From Chitinophaga sp. Cy-1792 (GTDB lineage Bacteria > Bacteroidota > Bacteroidia > Chitinophagales > Chitinophagaceae): DNA of 64,000 nucleotides. Below the pieces are notes generated by a model. It searched no databases, was not told the origin of the DNA, and saw nothing but the letters and a program-made list of their open reading frames with translations. Within the stretch, counting starts at the first letter, position 1. Every line of letters begins with the position of its first letter. The translations under genes and the position numbers were made by a program. This document shows positions 24,509 to 34,618 of the stretch, one piece after another. The stretch is from positions 1 to 64,000 of the forward strand of contig NZ_VWWO01000003.1 of NCBI RefSeq assembly GCF_011752935.1, read 5' to 3'.

Positions 24509-26465
24509 CGGGCATACACAGATTGCCATCATACTGCTGACAATGATCTTATCGGGCTATACACCTGCTTTGCGGGTTGTATGGCTCGATGAGCTGGATC
24601 TAAGTAATGTAGATCAGTCGGCAGGGAAGGCAATGGCTAATCAGTCTATGTGGAGAACACCCTTGTCCATAGCAAGTGAGCAATATGACAGGGGTGTTGG
24701 TACACATGCTGAAAGTGTGTTCAGGATTCAACTGGATGGAAAAACGATTTCGTTTAAAGCAAAAGCAGGGCTGGATGATTCAGCACCGGAGCATGAGCTG
24801 AAACAAGCCAGTGCAGAGTTTATGGTGATCGGCGACGGTAAGGTCCTCTGGCGCAGCGGTATCATGCATGCCCGTGAAAAGGCAAAGCAGGTAAACGTTG
24901 CAACAAAGGGTATCCGTTCGCTGATTTTATATGTAGATCATACCGGAGATGGTATTGTAGGAGACCGTGCCGACTGGGTAGATGCCAGTTTTGAAGTTGC
25001 AGGTACAACACCTGTATCTGTAAAAAGAACAGCAGAGAAAGTGTATATCACTACACCACTGCCATTAAAGCAACCGGTGATCAATCCGCCTTATGTATAT
25101 GGCGCACATGCAGGAAATCCTTTCCTGTTCAGCGTTCCGGTATCGGGAGAACGCCCGGTTACTATTACAGCTGCCGGTTTACCGGAAGGGTTACAGATAG
25201 ATCAACGAACAGGTATTATCAGTGGGAAGGCGGTAAAGAAGGGTGTTTATACTGTGGGAATATCTGCCCAAAACCAATATGGTATTGATACAGCGAAACT
25301 TCAGCTGGTCATCGGCGACAGGCTGGCACTCACGCCACCCATGGGCTGGAATAGCTGGAATGTATTCGGTGCAGACGTAGATGACAGGAAAATCCGTGAT
25401 ATGGCAGATGCCATGGTTGATCTGGGACTTGTTAACTACGGTTACGCCTATATTAATATTGATGATGGCTGGCAGGGGCTGCGTGGTGGTAAATATTATG
25501 CGATCATGCCTAACGAAAAATTCCCTGATATGAAAGCGCTGGTAGATTATGTGCACAGCAAGGGAATTAAGATCGGCATCTATTCTTCGCCATGGGTACA
25601 GACCTACGCCGGTTTTATCGGTGGCGGCGCCGACACCCGGGAAGGGAAAGTAGTCAACTCTTCCCGCAGGTATGGCGAATTTTCTTTTGTGAAGAATGAT
25701 GTGCAACAATGGACTGAGTGGGGCTTTGACTACCTGAAATACGATTGGGTTACCAATGATATTGCACATACCGCTGAAATGACCTATCTGTTAGATCAGT
25801 CGGGCAGAGATGTGGTATTTAGTATCTCCAATGCGGCGCCTTTTGAACTGGCGGCTGATTGGGGCAATTTAACCAATGCATGGCGTACCACCGGCGATAT
25901 TCACGACTCCTGGTGCAGTATGACGACCATTGGATTCATGCAAAACAAATGGCAGCCTTACGCCCGGCCTGGCAGCTGGAACGATCCTGATATGCTCGTA
26001 GTAGGAAAAGTAGGCTGGGGAAAAGATATCCATCTGACTAAATTATCTGCAGATGAGCAGTATACGCATGTTGCCTTATGGAGTATACTGGCGGCGCCTT
26101 TGCTGATTGGCTGTGACTTAAATCAGATTGATTCTTTCACTTTACGACTGATCACCAACAAGGAAGTAATTGCTGTAGATCAGGATCCTGCGGGTATTCA
26201 GGGCAAAAGAATTTTTTCAGACAGAGATAAAAAGATAGAAGTATGGGCCAGACCCTTACAGGATGGATCGCTGGCAGTAGGGCTTTTCAATCTCGCTGAC
26301 AACAAACAGGAAATTACTGTTTCCTGGGAACAACTTGCAATAAAAGGACCGCAACAGGTCCGTGATTTGTGGCGTCAGCAGGACAAGGGCGTAGTGGAAA
26401 GCCACTATTCGTCTGTCGTGCCGTCGCATGGTGTAATGTTTTTGAAAATTAAACCTGCCAACTAA
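24477..26465 (+). CDS. GH27 alpha-galactosidase with N-terminal NPCBM-like domain
   Basis: A 662-residue exported enzyme. A hydrophobic segment at residues 14-30 serves as signal peptide; the ATG used overlaps the SusD 3' end by 32 nt. Residues about 34-175 form an NPCBM-like carbohydrate-binding domain (LDLSNVDQSAGKA, GVGTHAESVF). Residues about 205-280 are a putative Ig-like domain (GLPEGLQIDQRTGIISGKA). The GH27 barrel begins LTPPMGWNSWN (residue 285 on). The nucleophile is D423 in YLKYDW and the acid/base D474 in TTGDIHDSW. It should remove terminal alpha-galactose (a few GH27 members act on beta-L-arabinopyranose). It is the first enzyme gene of the locus. Confidence 0.93.
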   Translation: MSIACRIKAISGHTQIAIILLTMILSGYTPALRVVWLDELDLSNVDQSAGKAMANQSMWRTPLSIASEQYDRGVGTHAESVFRIQLDGKTISFKAKAGLDDSAPEHELKQASAEFMVIGDGKVLWRSGIMHAREKAKQVNVATKGIRSLILYVDHTGDGIVGDRADWVDASFEVAGTTPVSVKRTAEKVYITTPLPLKQPVINPPYVYGAHAGNPFLFSVPVSGERPVTITAAGLPEGLQIDQRTGIISGKAVKKGVYTVGISAQNQYGIDTAKLQLVIGDRLALTPPMGWNSWNVFGADVDDRKIRDMADAMVDLGLVNYGYAYINIDDGWQGLRGGKYYAIMPNEKFPDMKALVDYVHSKGIKIGIYSSPWVQTYAGFIGGGADTREGKVVNSSRRYGEFSFVKNDVQQWTEWGFDYLKYDWVTNDIAHTAEMTYLLDQSGRDVVFSISNAAPFELAADWGNLTNAWRTTGDIHDSWCSMTTIGFMQNKWQPYARPGSWNDPDMLVVGKVGWGKDIHLTKLSADEQYTHVALWSILAAPLLIGCDLNQIDSFTLRLITNKEVIAVDQDPAGIQGKRIFSDRDKKIEVWARPLQDGSLAVGLFNLADNKQEITVSWEQLAIKGPQQVRDLWRQQDKGVVESHYSSVVPSHGVMFLKIKPAN

Positions 26466-26466
26466 G

Positions 26467-27288
26467 ATGAAAAGATTAAAGACGGTTTTACTCACATTCC
26501 TGGTGGGTGTCTCCCTGAAACCTGCGCTGGCACAGCAACAGCTGGAACTTCCACTGTGGCCGGAGCATAGGGGAGTGGAGGATTACGATAGTGCTTCTGT
26601 GAAAGTATTTCTGCCGGAGAAAGGCAATGGCATGGCGGTAATAGCATGTCCGGGAGGTGGATATGCTTACCTGGCGCTGGAAAAGGAAGGGACTAAGTTT
26701 GCCGGCTTTTTTAATGAGCAGGGAATTGCATTGATCGTACTGAAGTACCGTTTGCCGAATGGCCGTTCCGGCGTGCCTTTGAGCGATGCGAAGAAAGCGA
26801 TGCAGCTGGTAAAGGAACATGCGGCCGAATGGCATATAGATACGCATAAACTGGGGATTATGGGCTCTTCTGCCGGGGGACACCTGGCTTCAACACTGAG
26901 TACACATACCTCCGGAGAGGAGCGCCCGGCGTTTCAGATATTGTTATATCCGGTCATCTCTATGAAAGGAGATTTTACACATGCCGGCTCCAGGAAATTA
27001 TTACTGGGTGAAAAGCCCGGCCGGCGCCTGGTAGACGAGTATTCCAATGAATTGCAGGTTACTGCACAAACGCCTCCTGCCTTTATTGTAGTGAGCGATG
27101 ATGATAAGACCGTGCCTTCCGTTAACAGTGTATACTATTACGAGGCATTACATAAAAATAAGGTTTCTGCCGAACTGCATATCTATCCTAAAGGAGGCCA
27201 TGGGTGGGCATTGAATGATAATTTTTTCTATAAACAGGACTGGACGGCAGCATTGAAAAAATGGCTGCTGGTTTTCTCAGGAAATTAA
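26467..27288 (+). CDS. Secreted alpha/beta hydrolase, acetyl-esterase-like
   Basis: A 273-residue exported alpha/beta hydrolase. The signal peptide ends KPALAQ near residue 22. The oxyanion region is CPGGGYAYLA. The nucleophile serine is in GSSAGG (around residue 138), the acid in VVSDDDKTVP and the histidine in KGGHGW. The closest recognisable group is the acetyl-xylan-esterase-like/BD-FAE type found in polysaccharide loci, so removal of acetyl (or possibly feruloyl) groups is likely. It starts one base after the GH27 stop codon. Which sugar carries the ester is unknown. Confidence 0.88.
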   Translation: MKRLKTVLLTFLVGVSLKPALAQQQLELPLWPEHRGVEDYDSASVKVFLPEKGNGMAVIACPGGGYAYLALEKEGTKFAGFFNEQGIALIVLKYRLPNGRSGVPLSDAKKAMQLVKEHAAEWHIDTHKLGIMGSSAGGHLASTLSTHTSGEERPAFQILLYPVISMKGDFTHAGSRKLLLGEKPGRRLVDEYSNELQVTAQTPPAFIVVSDDDKTVPSVNSVYYYEALHKNKVSAELHIYPKGGHGWALNDNFFYKQDWTAALKKWLLVFSGN

Positions 27289-27319
27289 CCCGGGCATACA
27301 GCACAAAAGATCGATCATA

Positions 27320-29131
27320 ATGAAGAAATGTATTAGCACGTTACTATTGGGTTTGTTGTTGGTAAACGTTGGAATGGCACAGTCGGTGAAAGAAGATCTT
27401 CATCCTGTTGATAAGATTAAGCAGATAGGAGATAAACTGATCAGAGAAACACCATTTGCCTACCGGCTGGTATTAACCGCCCGCAATCAGCGTTTCAACG
27501 GATTGACCTTTGTTGATTTCGGGAAAACATTTGGCACGGGAAAGGCTGCTGTAGCTTATGCATATACACAGCTAACCGTAGCAAATGATACAGTCATTAC
27601 CATAGAAATTGCCCATAACGACGCCTGCAAAGTATGGTGTAATCAGTCACTTGTATACGAGAAAAACGGGCAGCCCGAAATCGCTATCACCCGCGATGAG
27701 CGCAGCATGGCGATGTCGGATTCCTTCAGGGTACAGCTGAAAAAAGGGAACAATGACTTGCTGATTAAATCTGCTACCAGCGGTAAAGAATGGTGTGTGT
27801 TTATACAGCCGCCCAGCGAACATGATGCCGTATTGCGCACGCAGCAAACTTATGCAGCCATGGGACTGAAAGGTGTACGTAATGTAGATAGCAGCGTTGC
27901 TACGTTGAGTAACTGGCTGGTGATCGGTCCGTTTGCAGCTGGCATTGATACAAGGCAGGCACCGGAAACGGCTATACGATTTGGTGAAATGTACCCAGGC
28001 TTATCTGCCGACGTTACCTGGACAATCCCTAAACAGGAGATTCTGGGTGATATGATCGATGCAAAGCCATGGGGGACTACCTATCAGTGGAATTATCATA
28101 ACGGCGGCGTAGCATGGGCGATGCAGCAACTGAGTGAGCTGACCGGCGAAAAGCAGTACAACCTATGGGCTACCAACTTCTGCGATTACCAGATGAACGG
28201 GATGCCATTTGTGGATTACCAGGTAAATACGCTACGTGCCTATAACTCAGCCAATGCACTGGTAATAGGTTCGAAGTTGCTGGACTTCACGCTGGCGCCT
28301 TCTTTACCACTGATATACCGCCTGAGAAAAGAGAAAGATTTCAGAAACGAGGCTACCTACAAGGCATACATCAGCAAAATGATGGATTATGCAAAATCAG
28401 GCCAGATAAGAACACAGGGTCTTACCAACTACACCCGTACTACCCCGGAAGAATATACGGTTTGGGTAGATGATATGTTTATGGGAATCCCTTTCCTGAT
28501 GCAGGCCGCGCAATATTCAACTGATCCGCAGCAGCGTAAACTGTTCTTTGATGATGCCGCCAGCCAGCTGGTGGACTTCACCAAACATGTATACGACAAG
28601 GATGCCCGATTATTTATGCACGCGAATTATTCCCATCGGCCGGAAGTGAAACTGCCGTACTGGTCGAGAGCGAATGGCTGGGCTATCTGGGCCATGACAG
28701 AGGTTTTGATGGCGCTGCCGAAAGACCATCCAAAATATAAAGCCATCTTAAACCTATATAGAGATTTTGCCAATTCATTGATACGCTATCAGAGCCCGGA
28801 AGGCTTCTGGCATAATGTAATTACCCGTAACGATTCACCAGTAGAGGTTTCCGGCACTGCCATATTCACGATGGCCTTCGCCAGAGGAGTAAGAGAAGGA
28901 TGGTTAGATAAAAAGAAATTTACGCCAATTGTAGTGAAAGGCTGGCGTGCTACAGCTTCTGAGATTGAAGACAATGGTACGGTACATAAGATTTGCGTAG
29001 GTACCATGTGTTCAGAAGATGAGAACTATTATATGACCCGGCCTTTTTATGATGATGATACGCATGGATCTTTTGCCGTCATTTTTGCAGGAATTGAAGT
29101 ACAGAAAATGTTAGATCAACAGAAAAAGTAA
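27320..29131 (+). CDS. GH105-type unsaturated uronyl hydrolase with extra N-terminal domain
   Basis: A 603-residue exported protein. The signal peptide ends GMAQ at residue 20. Residues about 40-240 form a beta-rich region not present in simple GH105 enzymes. The GH88/GH105 (alpha/alpha)6 barrel follows, with the conserved VWVDDMFMGIPFL (Asp in the DDMFM block), LPYWSRANGWAIWAM and EGFWHNVI. GH105 enzymes hydrate and cleave 4,5-unsaturated uronic acids left by polysaccharide lyases. Its presence implies that a lyase acts on the target, yet no known PL gene is in the operon. The neighbour at 29136 is a candidate. The gap to that gene is 4 nt. Confidence 0.92.
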   Translation: MKKCISTLLLGLLLVNVGMAQSVKEDLHPVDKIKQIGDKLIRETPFAYRLVLTARNQRFNGLTFVDFGKTFGTGKAAVAYAYTQLTVANDTVITIEIAHNDACKVWCNQSLVYEKNGQPEIAITRDERSMAMSDSFRVQLKKGNNDLLIKSATSGKEWCVFIQPPSEHDAVLRTQQTYAAMGLKGVRNVDSSVATLSNWLVIGPFAAGIDTRQAPETAIRFGEMYPGLSADVTWTIPKQEILGDMIDAKPWGTTYQWNYHNGGVAWAMQQLSELTGEKQYNLWATNFCDYQMNGMPFVDYQVNTLRAYNSANALVIGSKLLDFTLAPSLPLIYRLRKEKDFRNEATYKAYISKMMDYAKSGQIRTQGLTNYTRTTPEEYTVWVDDMFMGIPFLMQAAQYSTDPQQRKLFFDDAASQLVDFTKHVYDKDARLFMHANYSHRPEVKLPYWSRANGWAIWAMTEVLMALPKDHPKYKAILNLYRDFANSLIRYQSPEGFWHNVITRNDSPVEVSGTAIFTMAFARGVREGWLDKKKFTPIVVKGWRATASEIEDNGTVHKICVGTMCSEDENYYMTRPFYDDDTHGSFAVIFAGIEVQKMLDQQKK

Positions 29132-29135
29132 TCAG

Positions 29136-30953
29136 ATGAGCAAGCAGAGAATCCTGGTGGTTGCAGCCATAGTAATGATTTTAGGGGTGGGATGTACACA
29201 GCAGCACAGCAATATCCAGACTTCCCCCATACGTTTAAATCCGGCGGAGATTGTGCTGCTAAATAAAGAATTGAGAACCCAGGAAGACCACTACGATGCG
29301 GATAAGAGGATGATCTGGACGATCACGAAGGAGAAGCATTACCATAGTGACCTGGATAGTGGTGTGAAGGTACATGATACCCGCAGCTCCATACAATATG
29401 CAGCCGCTTTGATGCGTACTGCCGATACAATAAATGTTCAACGTGGAATTGACATCATAAGGGCGATCCTGCCGCTTCAGGAAAAGGATACTAGTACGTC
29501 TTACAGTGGCGTCTGGCCTTATTATCCGGAGGATCCGCTCAAAGACCGTAAGGCGCCGGTTGATCACAACTGGGCCGATTTTATTTCAGTTTCACTGATA
29601 GATATCGTTTTAAATTCCGGTGGTCATCTGGATGAAATATTGAAAAAGCAAATACAGGAATCGCTGATACTGGCAGCCAGAGCTATTATGAAGCGTGATG
29701 TGAAGGCAGATTATACCAATATCTGTATCATGGGTACCTATGTATGCTACGTGGTGGGTAACTTATATGATCAGCCGGATATCGCTAGTTATGGCAAAAA
29801 CAAACTCGCCTATTTCTACACCTATACTAAAAACAGTAAAGGATTTACAGAGTATAACAGTCCCACCTATACGATAGTAGCCATGAATGAGCTGCTACGT
29901 ATGAAACTGGCTATTACCAATCCGGCAGATAAAAAAATGGTAGATGAGCTGTATGATATGTGCTGGAGCATGATTGCCAGGCATTTTCATCAACCTTCAG
30001 GGCAATGGTGTGGCCCTAACCTCCGCGCCTATACGGATTTGCTGACGCCTGAACTGAAGCAGTTATTTTACTATGCTTCCAAAGGACAGGTCCAGCTGCC
30101 GGGGGATTACCCCAAAGAGCCGCGGGTACTGGAACCACATGTTATTCCGGCATCCTTGATACCTATGTTTAAGCAACAGGTACTGCCACGAACAGAGATA
30201 GATACTTTTACCATTGGTAAATACCAGGTGCAGAACCACGCTACCTATGCTGATGGCGAATTACAGGCGAAAGATATCATCGGGAAATTATATGCGCACC
30301 CACAATATGCGCTGGCATCCGTGAACCAGGGCTACCTCTGGAACCAGTGCCGGCCGCTGAGTGCACACTGGGGAACCCCTGAAAAACCATCCTATCTGCG
30401 TTTGCGCTTTCTGCATGATGGGTATGACTTCTCTGCGGTACACATCAAGAGTGTGCAGGATTCCAATACCGTATTGTCTGTATTGAACGTGGCATATAAT
30501 GGTGGAGATAAACATCCATCTATAGACCGTATTAAAGATTCTACTATAACGGCGACGGATCTACGCCTTCGCTTTGAAACCGGTGGAGATATTGCTACTA
30601 CATCTATCTCTATCTCTACAAAAAATAAAAATGAAATACTGTTAAGCGCTGGCCCTGTACAGCTGAAAGCGCAGGTCCCCTACTGTAATTGGGACGGGCT
30701 CCCTGGCCATTGGGAAACCGGAGGAGAAGGTGATAAGAAGTGGGCCGACTTTGTGATCTACGCCGGCAATAAAAAGCCTTTTAACCTCTCTGCTATGAAA
30801 GAAGCCGTTATCGGACTGGTTTTAACAACAGACAGTATGGGCACTATCAAAACAGACCTGGATAGCAACTACCTGCGGGTTTCGGCCAAAGGCATTACTG
30901 TAAAGGCTTTAAAGAAACCAGCCGACGCATTCCGCATTAAAAATGATTTCTAA
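29136..30953 (+). CDS. Unassigned PUL lipoprotein with predicted alpha-toroid plus beta-sandwich; candidate polysaccharide lyase
   Basis: A 605-residue lipoprotein (lipobox GVGC, Cys at about residue 20). Residues about 70-330 are helical with repeated helix pairs and conserved-looking aromatic/acidic clusters: DHNWADF, NICIMGTYVCYV, EYNSPTYTIVAMNELL and QPSGQWCGPN. Residues about 350-605 are beta-rich. An (alpha/alpha) toroid followed by a beta-sandwich is the layout of several polysaccharide lyase and heparinase-like families, and the position between GH105 and a glycosidase fits that role. I do not recognise a defined CAZy family, and no catalytic residue can be named with confidence. It may equally be a hydrolase. 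Confidence 0.6.
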   Translation: MSKQRILVVAAIVMILGVGCTQQHSNIQTSPIRLNPAEIVLLNKELRTQEDHYDADKRMIWTITKEKHYHSDLDSGVKVHDTRSSIQYAAALMRTADTINVQRGIDIIRAILPLQEKDTSTSYSGVWPYYPEDPLKDRKAPVDHNWADFISVSLIDIVLNSGGHLDEILKKQIQESLILAARAIMKRDVKADYTNICIMGTYVCYVVGNLYDQPDIASYGKNKLAYFYTYTKNSKGFTEYNSPTYTIVAMNELLRMKLAITNPADKKMVDELYDMCWSMIARHFHQPSGQWCGPNLRAYTDLLTPELKQLFYYASKGQVQLPGDYPKEPRVLEPHVIPASLIPMFKQQVLPRTEIDTFTIGKYQVQNHATYADGELQAKDIIGKLYAHPQYALASVNQGYLWNQCRPLSAHWGTPEKPSYLRLRFLHDGYDFSAVHIKSVQDSNTVLSVLNVAYNGGDKHPSIDRIKDSTITATDLRLRFETGGDIATTSISISTKNKNEILLSAGPVQLKAQVPYCNWDGLPGHWETGGEGDKKWADFVIYAGNKKPFNLSAMKEAVIGLVLTTDSMGTIKTDLDSNYLRVSAKGITVKALKKPADAFRIKNDF

Positions 30954-30974
30954 ACAGCATAAAAAATTTTAGAA

Positions 30975-33900
30975 GTGAGACTTATTATACTGGGAACCAT
31001 ATGTTGTTTTCTGGGGATTCATCTGGCCAATGGACAGATGAAAGATCCGCAGGACTGGGTTGGCTATGAAGATATGTTAGGCGTTAAAAACGGCCTAAGA
31101 AGTTACGAGTATGATGTTAACCTGATCGGGTCATCGGCGCCAGCGAATGTGTTCTGGCCCGGTGATGCGATCCATCTGCAATTTCAGCTGGTCAACAATA
31201 CCAATCATGCCATCGATGTGAATGCCAAAGCCTATGTGATCCGTTATGGTACCAAAGGTATTCCCAATGATATATGGCTGCCGCAAATGGTGAAGATGGA
31301 TTACGAAAAGGTGATCCCGGTAAAAATAAATATCTCCGCTAACGGCTATACGAATACAGATATTAACATTGATGATATTAAGTCCTATGGTGGTTATGCG
31401 GTGGTTTTTGATTTAGGGAGCAGCGGCCGCAGACTGGGTACCAGCTTTGTGCTGAGTATGAAGCCTTCGCCGGTGAAAATGCAATATCCTAAACAGTCGC
31501 TGGACTACCTGGGTGTTGATTTCCTGCAACGCATGGGGATGCAGTCTATACGTTACGGGATTCCGTATATCGCTACTACCAATCCGGGTTATCAGATGCA
31601 TATGCAGGAGCTGAAACGGCTGATGAAGAATTTCCAGGACAACAATATCACGGTAATGTTGATGTTTGGAGAAGGGCAGTCGGCGCAATCCATGCCGCTG
31701 GGCATTAGCAGGCCGCACCTGGATAGTGCAGGAAAGATGTTGCGCACCAAGCAGGACCTGGCCTGGATGCCTGATATGGACGAAGATTTTAAAAAGTATG
31801 TGAAACAGTTATGCATGGAGTATGGCTGGCCGAAAGGTCCTGTTACCTCGGTATGTCTCTGGAATGAGCCATGGGAGAGTGCTTCCATTTCAGGCTGGCA
31901 GGCGGATATGCTCCGCTATCGCGAGATATACACGAAGATGGCCGAAGCGGTGCTGGAAGCCAGGAAAGAAAACAGGGATGTATTGGTAGGCGGTGGCGAT
32001 TCGAATTCCAATGCTTTAGATAAGTTTTTTTCAGATGGCAGCTGGAAGATGCTACCCATCTTCGATTTTCTGTCTATCCACTACCAGGGCATGGAATCGC
32101 CGGTATTGTACCCGGAATTCAATAACCGCAAGGATTATAAGGGAAGAGTGAAGATCTGGGATACAGAAAGCTGGGTCGGTAATACAGATGATCGTTTAGG
32201 CCTGGTCGTTGCTGCTAACCGCTCTGCGGGCTACGATCGCTCTATGGGCGTGTATGGTGGCTATATGTATTCCGGTGATCCGCACCGCTCCGTTCAGACG
32301 CAGACACTTCGTACAAAATTCGGACAGGAAACCATTCCCAAATTGCATAATACCTGGTCTACCGCCGCTGCCATGGGCGCTGTACAAAGTTTTATCGGGG
32401 AGCGCGATTTCAACCGCCTGCTGTTTAAGAACGGTCTGCCATGGGTGATGGTTTTTGATGGCTATAACAACACCAAAGATGATGGCAGTATTGTTATTGC
32501 CGGTGACCTGGGAGAGGCTTTCGGCGCCACCCATATGCTTTTCAGGAATGTGAGAAGTCTGACAGAGGCAAAGCGTAGGCAACAATTGTATCATCTGCTT
32601 AAAACAACAACAGATAATGATCTCCGTAAAAAAACAGCAGACTCGCTAGGCGAATTTTATCCTATGACCGATGGGAAGATGATTGTAAAGGCAGAACCAG
32701 GATTTTTACTGTATGATTTTTATGGAAATAATATTGCTCCGCAGAATGGTGTATTCACTGTTCCGTTAAATTATCAGGGCTATTACATGCGTGTAAATGG
32801 CTCCCGTAGTAGTTTTGACAAGCTGATAGCTGCTATTAACCAGGCGAAGGTAGAAGGGTATGAGCCGTTGGAGATTATCGCAAAAGATTTTACTGCTCCT
32901 GTGGAATCAAGGCCTGCCATGGATTTACAGCTGACGAACATATTAAATCGTCCGGTGAAAGGTAAGCTGACCGTTACTGTCGGAGATTTACAGCTCAGTT
33001 ACCCCGAAACGCTTTCTTTCAAGCCATTTGAAACAAAGACGGTGAAGGTAAATGTAAAAAGCGGTGCTGCCAGCAAGGAAAACAACTATCCCCTGTTTGC
33101 TCATTTCGATGCGGGCAATGATGGTTTCGCGGAACACTATGAGGATATGCATGTCAATTATATTGTGAAAAAGACAATTAATGTTGACGGAGACCTGAAC
33201 GATTGGGCAGGCGTTATTCCTCAAACGATCAAAGGATCATCGAAGGCCAGCATTTCCTTAACAGAGGCGGCATGGCACCCTTATGAAAAATTTGATACCG
33301 CTTCAGATGGCCTTGCAAATACCTACCTGGCCTATGATGATAAATACTTTTATTTCGGCGCCAGGGTGGCGGATAAAACGCCTAACAAAGGGGCGCCACG
33401 TTTCGAAACCCGCGACGATGAACAATATTTCTATCCAGATACAGCCTATATGCAGTCGCTGTACGCCATGGAATCTGTACTGGTGACGCAGCCTGCACTG
33501 GCTTCTAATAAAGGGGCGTTGCAGCTCCCTGCCGGAGGCCGTGTAATGAACTACTTCGAGAATTCAGCTACCACCAGGTCTGTGGGTATCGATATAGATT
33601 TACCAACGGAGAAGTATACACGTACTTCACTCTATTTCCCGGGTGTGAGTCAGCGTAATGTGAGTGTAACCGTGTATGATAAAGAAAGCGGTAAAGAATT
33701 AATGACTACCAACATTGAAAATTGCTGGAATGGTACTTACCTGCAACTGGACCTTTCCGGTAAGGTACGCATCCGCTGTTCCGCCATCAGCTGGGATAGC
33801 TGGAGAAATACCAGCAAACTGGCCGGCGTATTCTTTGATGCGTCCGACAGGCCCATTGCCACTAATAATAAAGCCGGCGCCGCGGTGCTGGCAGGCAAAG

Positions 33901-34610
33901 ATATAGACACACAAGGCGACTGGATGGGCGTTTACGGCAAATCTGGTTATTATCTCCCTGGGGCTGCAACTTCACTGGCTGCAAACATGCACTGCGCGCC
34001 TGTTACACAGGACGACCTGGTGCCGCTGGTATGGCCAAAAGGCGTGCGACATTTCTCTTACCGCAAAACGGCTACACTACCTGATGGCATGACAGGTGAG
34101 AAGTTCGATAATATCCTGATCGCATTTAATGTGATTCCTATCGGTGAAGATGGCATGGAAGCGGCGCCGAAGGGCACTATGCCGCGTTATACCGGCTATA
34201 AATGTACCGATTACGAATATGCCCTGAATACCGTGGCAGATCAATACGGTGGCGGTTTTGAAATATGGCGTTTACTCGTTCCCGGTATGCCGCGGAAGCA
34301 CTTCTTTGCACGGCAGCCAAAGTCGCCATACGACGGGCCGGTAAAAGAAGGTAAGCTCGTGACTATACGAAAAGGCAATACGCTGTTCACGGAATGTGCT
34401 ATTCCGTGGAGTGAAATCCCGGATGTGAAAAAGCTCATCGACAAAGGAGAAAAAATTAAATTTTCTGTGAGAGTGAATGATGACGGGGCTGGTGGCGCAT
34501 GTATGGAACTTGCCAGGGATCGCAGTGTATCTAAAATAAATGCCCGTGCATTCCATCCTGACTGGAAGGAACATTGGGCCAATGAAGTTGAATTTGGTGT
34601 AGAAAAATAA
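30975..34610 (+). CDS. Large clan GH-A type glycoside hydrolase with C-terminal CBM9-like domain, family not assigned
   Basis: A 1211-residue exported protein starting at a GTG (30975), with a signal peptide ending LANG near residue 20. Residues about 45-165 form a beta-sandwich. A TIM barrel follows, with the clan GH-A pair: acid/base E298 in CLWNEPWES and nucleophile E398 in KIWDTESWVGN. Beta-sandwich modules come next. From about residue 735 on is a CBM9/DOMON-like domain (DGDLNDWAG, then YLAYDDKYFYFGARV). The retaining mechanism follows from the clan. I cannot fit it to a named GH family from memory. It probably acts on the backbone or a side chain of the same glycan as the neighbours. 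Confidence 0.75.
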   Translation: MRLIILGTICCFLGIHLANGQMKDPQDWVGYEDMLGVKNGLRSYEYDVNLIGSSAPANVFWPGDAIHLQFQLVNNTNHAIDVNAKAYVIRYGTKGIPNDIWLPQMVKMDYEKVIPVKINISANGYTNTDINIDDIKSYGGYAVVFDLGSSGRRLGTSFVLSMKPSPVKMQYPKQSLDYLGVDFLQRMGMQSIRYGIPYIATTNPGYQMHMQELKRLMKNFQDNNITVMLMFGEGQSAQSMPLGISRPHLDSAGKMLRTKQDLAWMPDMDEDFKKYVKQLCMEYGWPKGPVTSVCLWNEPWESASISGWQADMLRYREIYTKMAEAVLEARKENRDVLVGGGDSNSNALDKFFSDGSWKMLPIFDFLSIHYQGMESPVLYPEFNNRKDYKGRVKIWDTESWVGNTDDRLGLVVAANRSAGYDRSMGVYGGYMYSGDPHRSVQTQTLRTKFGQETIPKLHNTWSTAAAMGAVQSFIGERDFNRLLFKNGLPWVMVFDGYNNTKDDGSIVIAGDLGEAFGATHMLFRNVRSLTEAKRRQQLYHLLKTTTDNDLRKKTADSLGEFYPMTDGKMIVKAEPGFLLYDFYGNNIAPQNGVFTVPLNYQGYYMRVNGSRSSFDKLIAAINQAKVEGYEPLEIIAKDFTAPVESRPAMDLQLTNILNRPVKGKLTVTVGDLQLSYPETLSFKPFETKTVKVNVKSGAASKENNYPLFAHFDAGNDGFAEHYEDMHVNYIVKKTINVDGDLNDWAGVIPQTIKGSSKASISLTEAAWHPYEKFDTASDGLANTYLAYDDKYFYFGARVADKTPNKGAPRFETRDDEQYFYPDTAYMQSLYAMESVLVTQPALASNKGALQLPAGGRVMNYFENSATTRSVGIDIDLPTEKYTRTSLYFPGVSQRNVSVTVYDKESGKELMTTNIENCWNGTYLQLDLSGKVRIRCSAISWDSWRNTSKLAGVFFDASDRPIATNNKAGAAVLAGKDIDTQGDWMGVYGKSGYYLPGAATSLAANMHCAPVTQDDLVPLVWPKGVRHFSYRKTATLPDGMTGEKFDNILIAFNVIPIGEDGMEAAPKGTMPRYTGYKCTDYEYALNTVADQYGGGFEIWRLLVPGMPRKHFFARQPKSPYDGPVKEGKLVTIRKGNTLFTECAIPWSEIPDVKKLIDKGEKIKFSVRVNDDGAGGACMELARDRSVSKINARAFHPDWKEHWANEVEFGVEK

Positions 34611-34618
34611 AGTTTGCC

